A stretch of 30,226 nucleotides of DNA. It comes from a virus. Positions 30,089-30,226 of the stretch are shown here, one piece after another; within the stretch, counting starts at the first letter, position 1, and each line of letters starts with the position of its first letter. The stretch is from the IMG/VR virus record IMGVR_UViG_3300025369_000046, positions 1 through 30,226 of that record; one strand, 5' to 3'. The position numbers and the translations under genes are program-made. The notes under the pieces were generated by a model. That model was not told the DNA's origin, did no database searches, and saw only the letters and a list, made by a program, of their open reading frames with translations.

Positions 30089-30226
30089 GCGCGCTTTCTC
30101 CATTCATCGTGTTCTACAGGAACAAGAATGTTAGGGTCAATATCAGCAGCGGCTGCAACACGATGGTGCCCTTCATTCAGCTGATACCCCTTTGGGTGAA
30201 ATACGCTAGAATCAAAGTTACGAATA
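30085..30226 (-). CDS. ParB-like nuclease-fold protein, C-terminal fragment
   Basis: 46 codons are visible; the N-terminus lies beyond the right edge. PKGYQLNEGHHRVAAAADI contains the 'GHHRVAAA' signature of ParB/Srx-like nuclease-fold domains, followed by NILVPVEHDEW. Such phage proteins may act on DNA or as regulators. The gene begins the visible part of the small-gene operon. Confidence 0.65.
   Translation of the reverse strand, partial: IRNFDSSVFHPKGYQLNEGHHRVAAAADIDPNILVPVEHDEWRKRA

Overview
The window is part of a tailed double-stranded DNA phage genome or prophage. It carries a large terminase, portal, scaffold, N4-gp56-type major capsid protein, a block of very long tail or fibre proteins, a lysis cassette and a run of tiny basic or zinc-ribbon genes. 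Several proteins point to an actinobacterial host, and the moderate base composition fits freshwater lineages such as Nanopelagicales-like bacteria. These clues are a DUF7455-type zinc ribbon, a DUF2746-like membrane/coiled-coil protein, a DUF6321-like protein, a PASTA domain on a virion protein, and a secreted transglycosylase ending in GWY as actinobacterial cell-wall proteins often do. The host assignment is inference; no name can be given from sequence alone.

Nearly everything is on the minus strand, so it reads right to left. From 30.2 to 27.2 kb lies a tightly overlapping operon of about fourteen small genes: a ParB-like C-terminus, a DUF6321-like protein, an HNH nuclease and several zinc-binding or basic peptides. 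From 27.2 to 25.2 kb are two virion genes, a fibre-like protein and a beta-rich protein with a C-terminal PASTA domain. From 24.4 to 22.0 kb is the lysis region: a membrane/coiled-coil protein, a permuted NlpC/P60-like enzyme, a CHAP endolysin, a DUF1003 protein and two small holin candidates, closed by an intrinsic terminator. From 22.0 to 20.4 kb are small genes, including a KTSC-domain protein, ending at a strong terminator. From 20.3 to 13.6 kb is the packaging and head module. From 13.5 to 3.4 kb are four structural genes all in one reading frame, including a 1462-residue collagen-like fibre and a 1451-residue beta-repeat protein. At 1.1 to 0 kb are further fibre genes, the last cut by the window edge.

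Two plus-strand islands interrupt this plan. At 1.19-3.40 kb is a three-gene cassette (GH130-like beta-propeller, TPR-like protein, FkbM methyltransferase) embedded among tail-fibre genes; it looks like a glycan-processing or glycan-modifying unit and its first gene appears leaderless. At 24.56-25.19 kb is a self-contained unit (promoter, leader hairpin with U-run, secreted transglycosylase, bidirectional terminator).

The points most worth a second look are an apparent AUA start codon, an in-frame UAA-CAA-UUG junction between a neck-like protein and the collagen fibre, shared beta modules shuffled among three virion proteins, hairpins isolating the capsid and terminase genes, and the separately controlled wall hydrolase. 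No tail-tube, tape-measure, tRNA or CRISPR feature was recognised.
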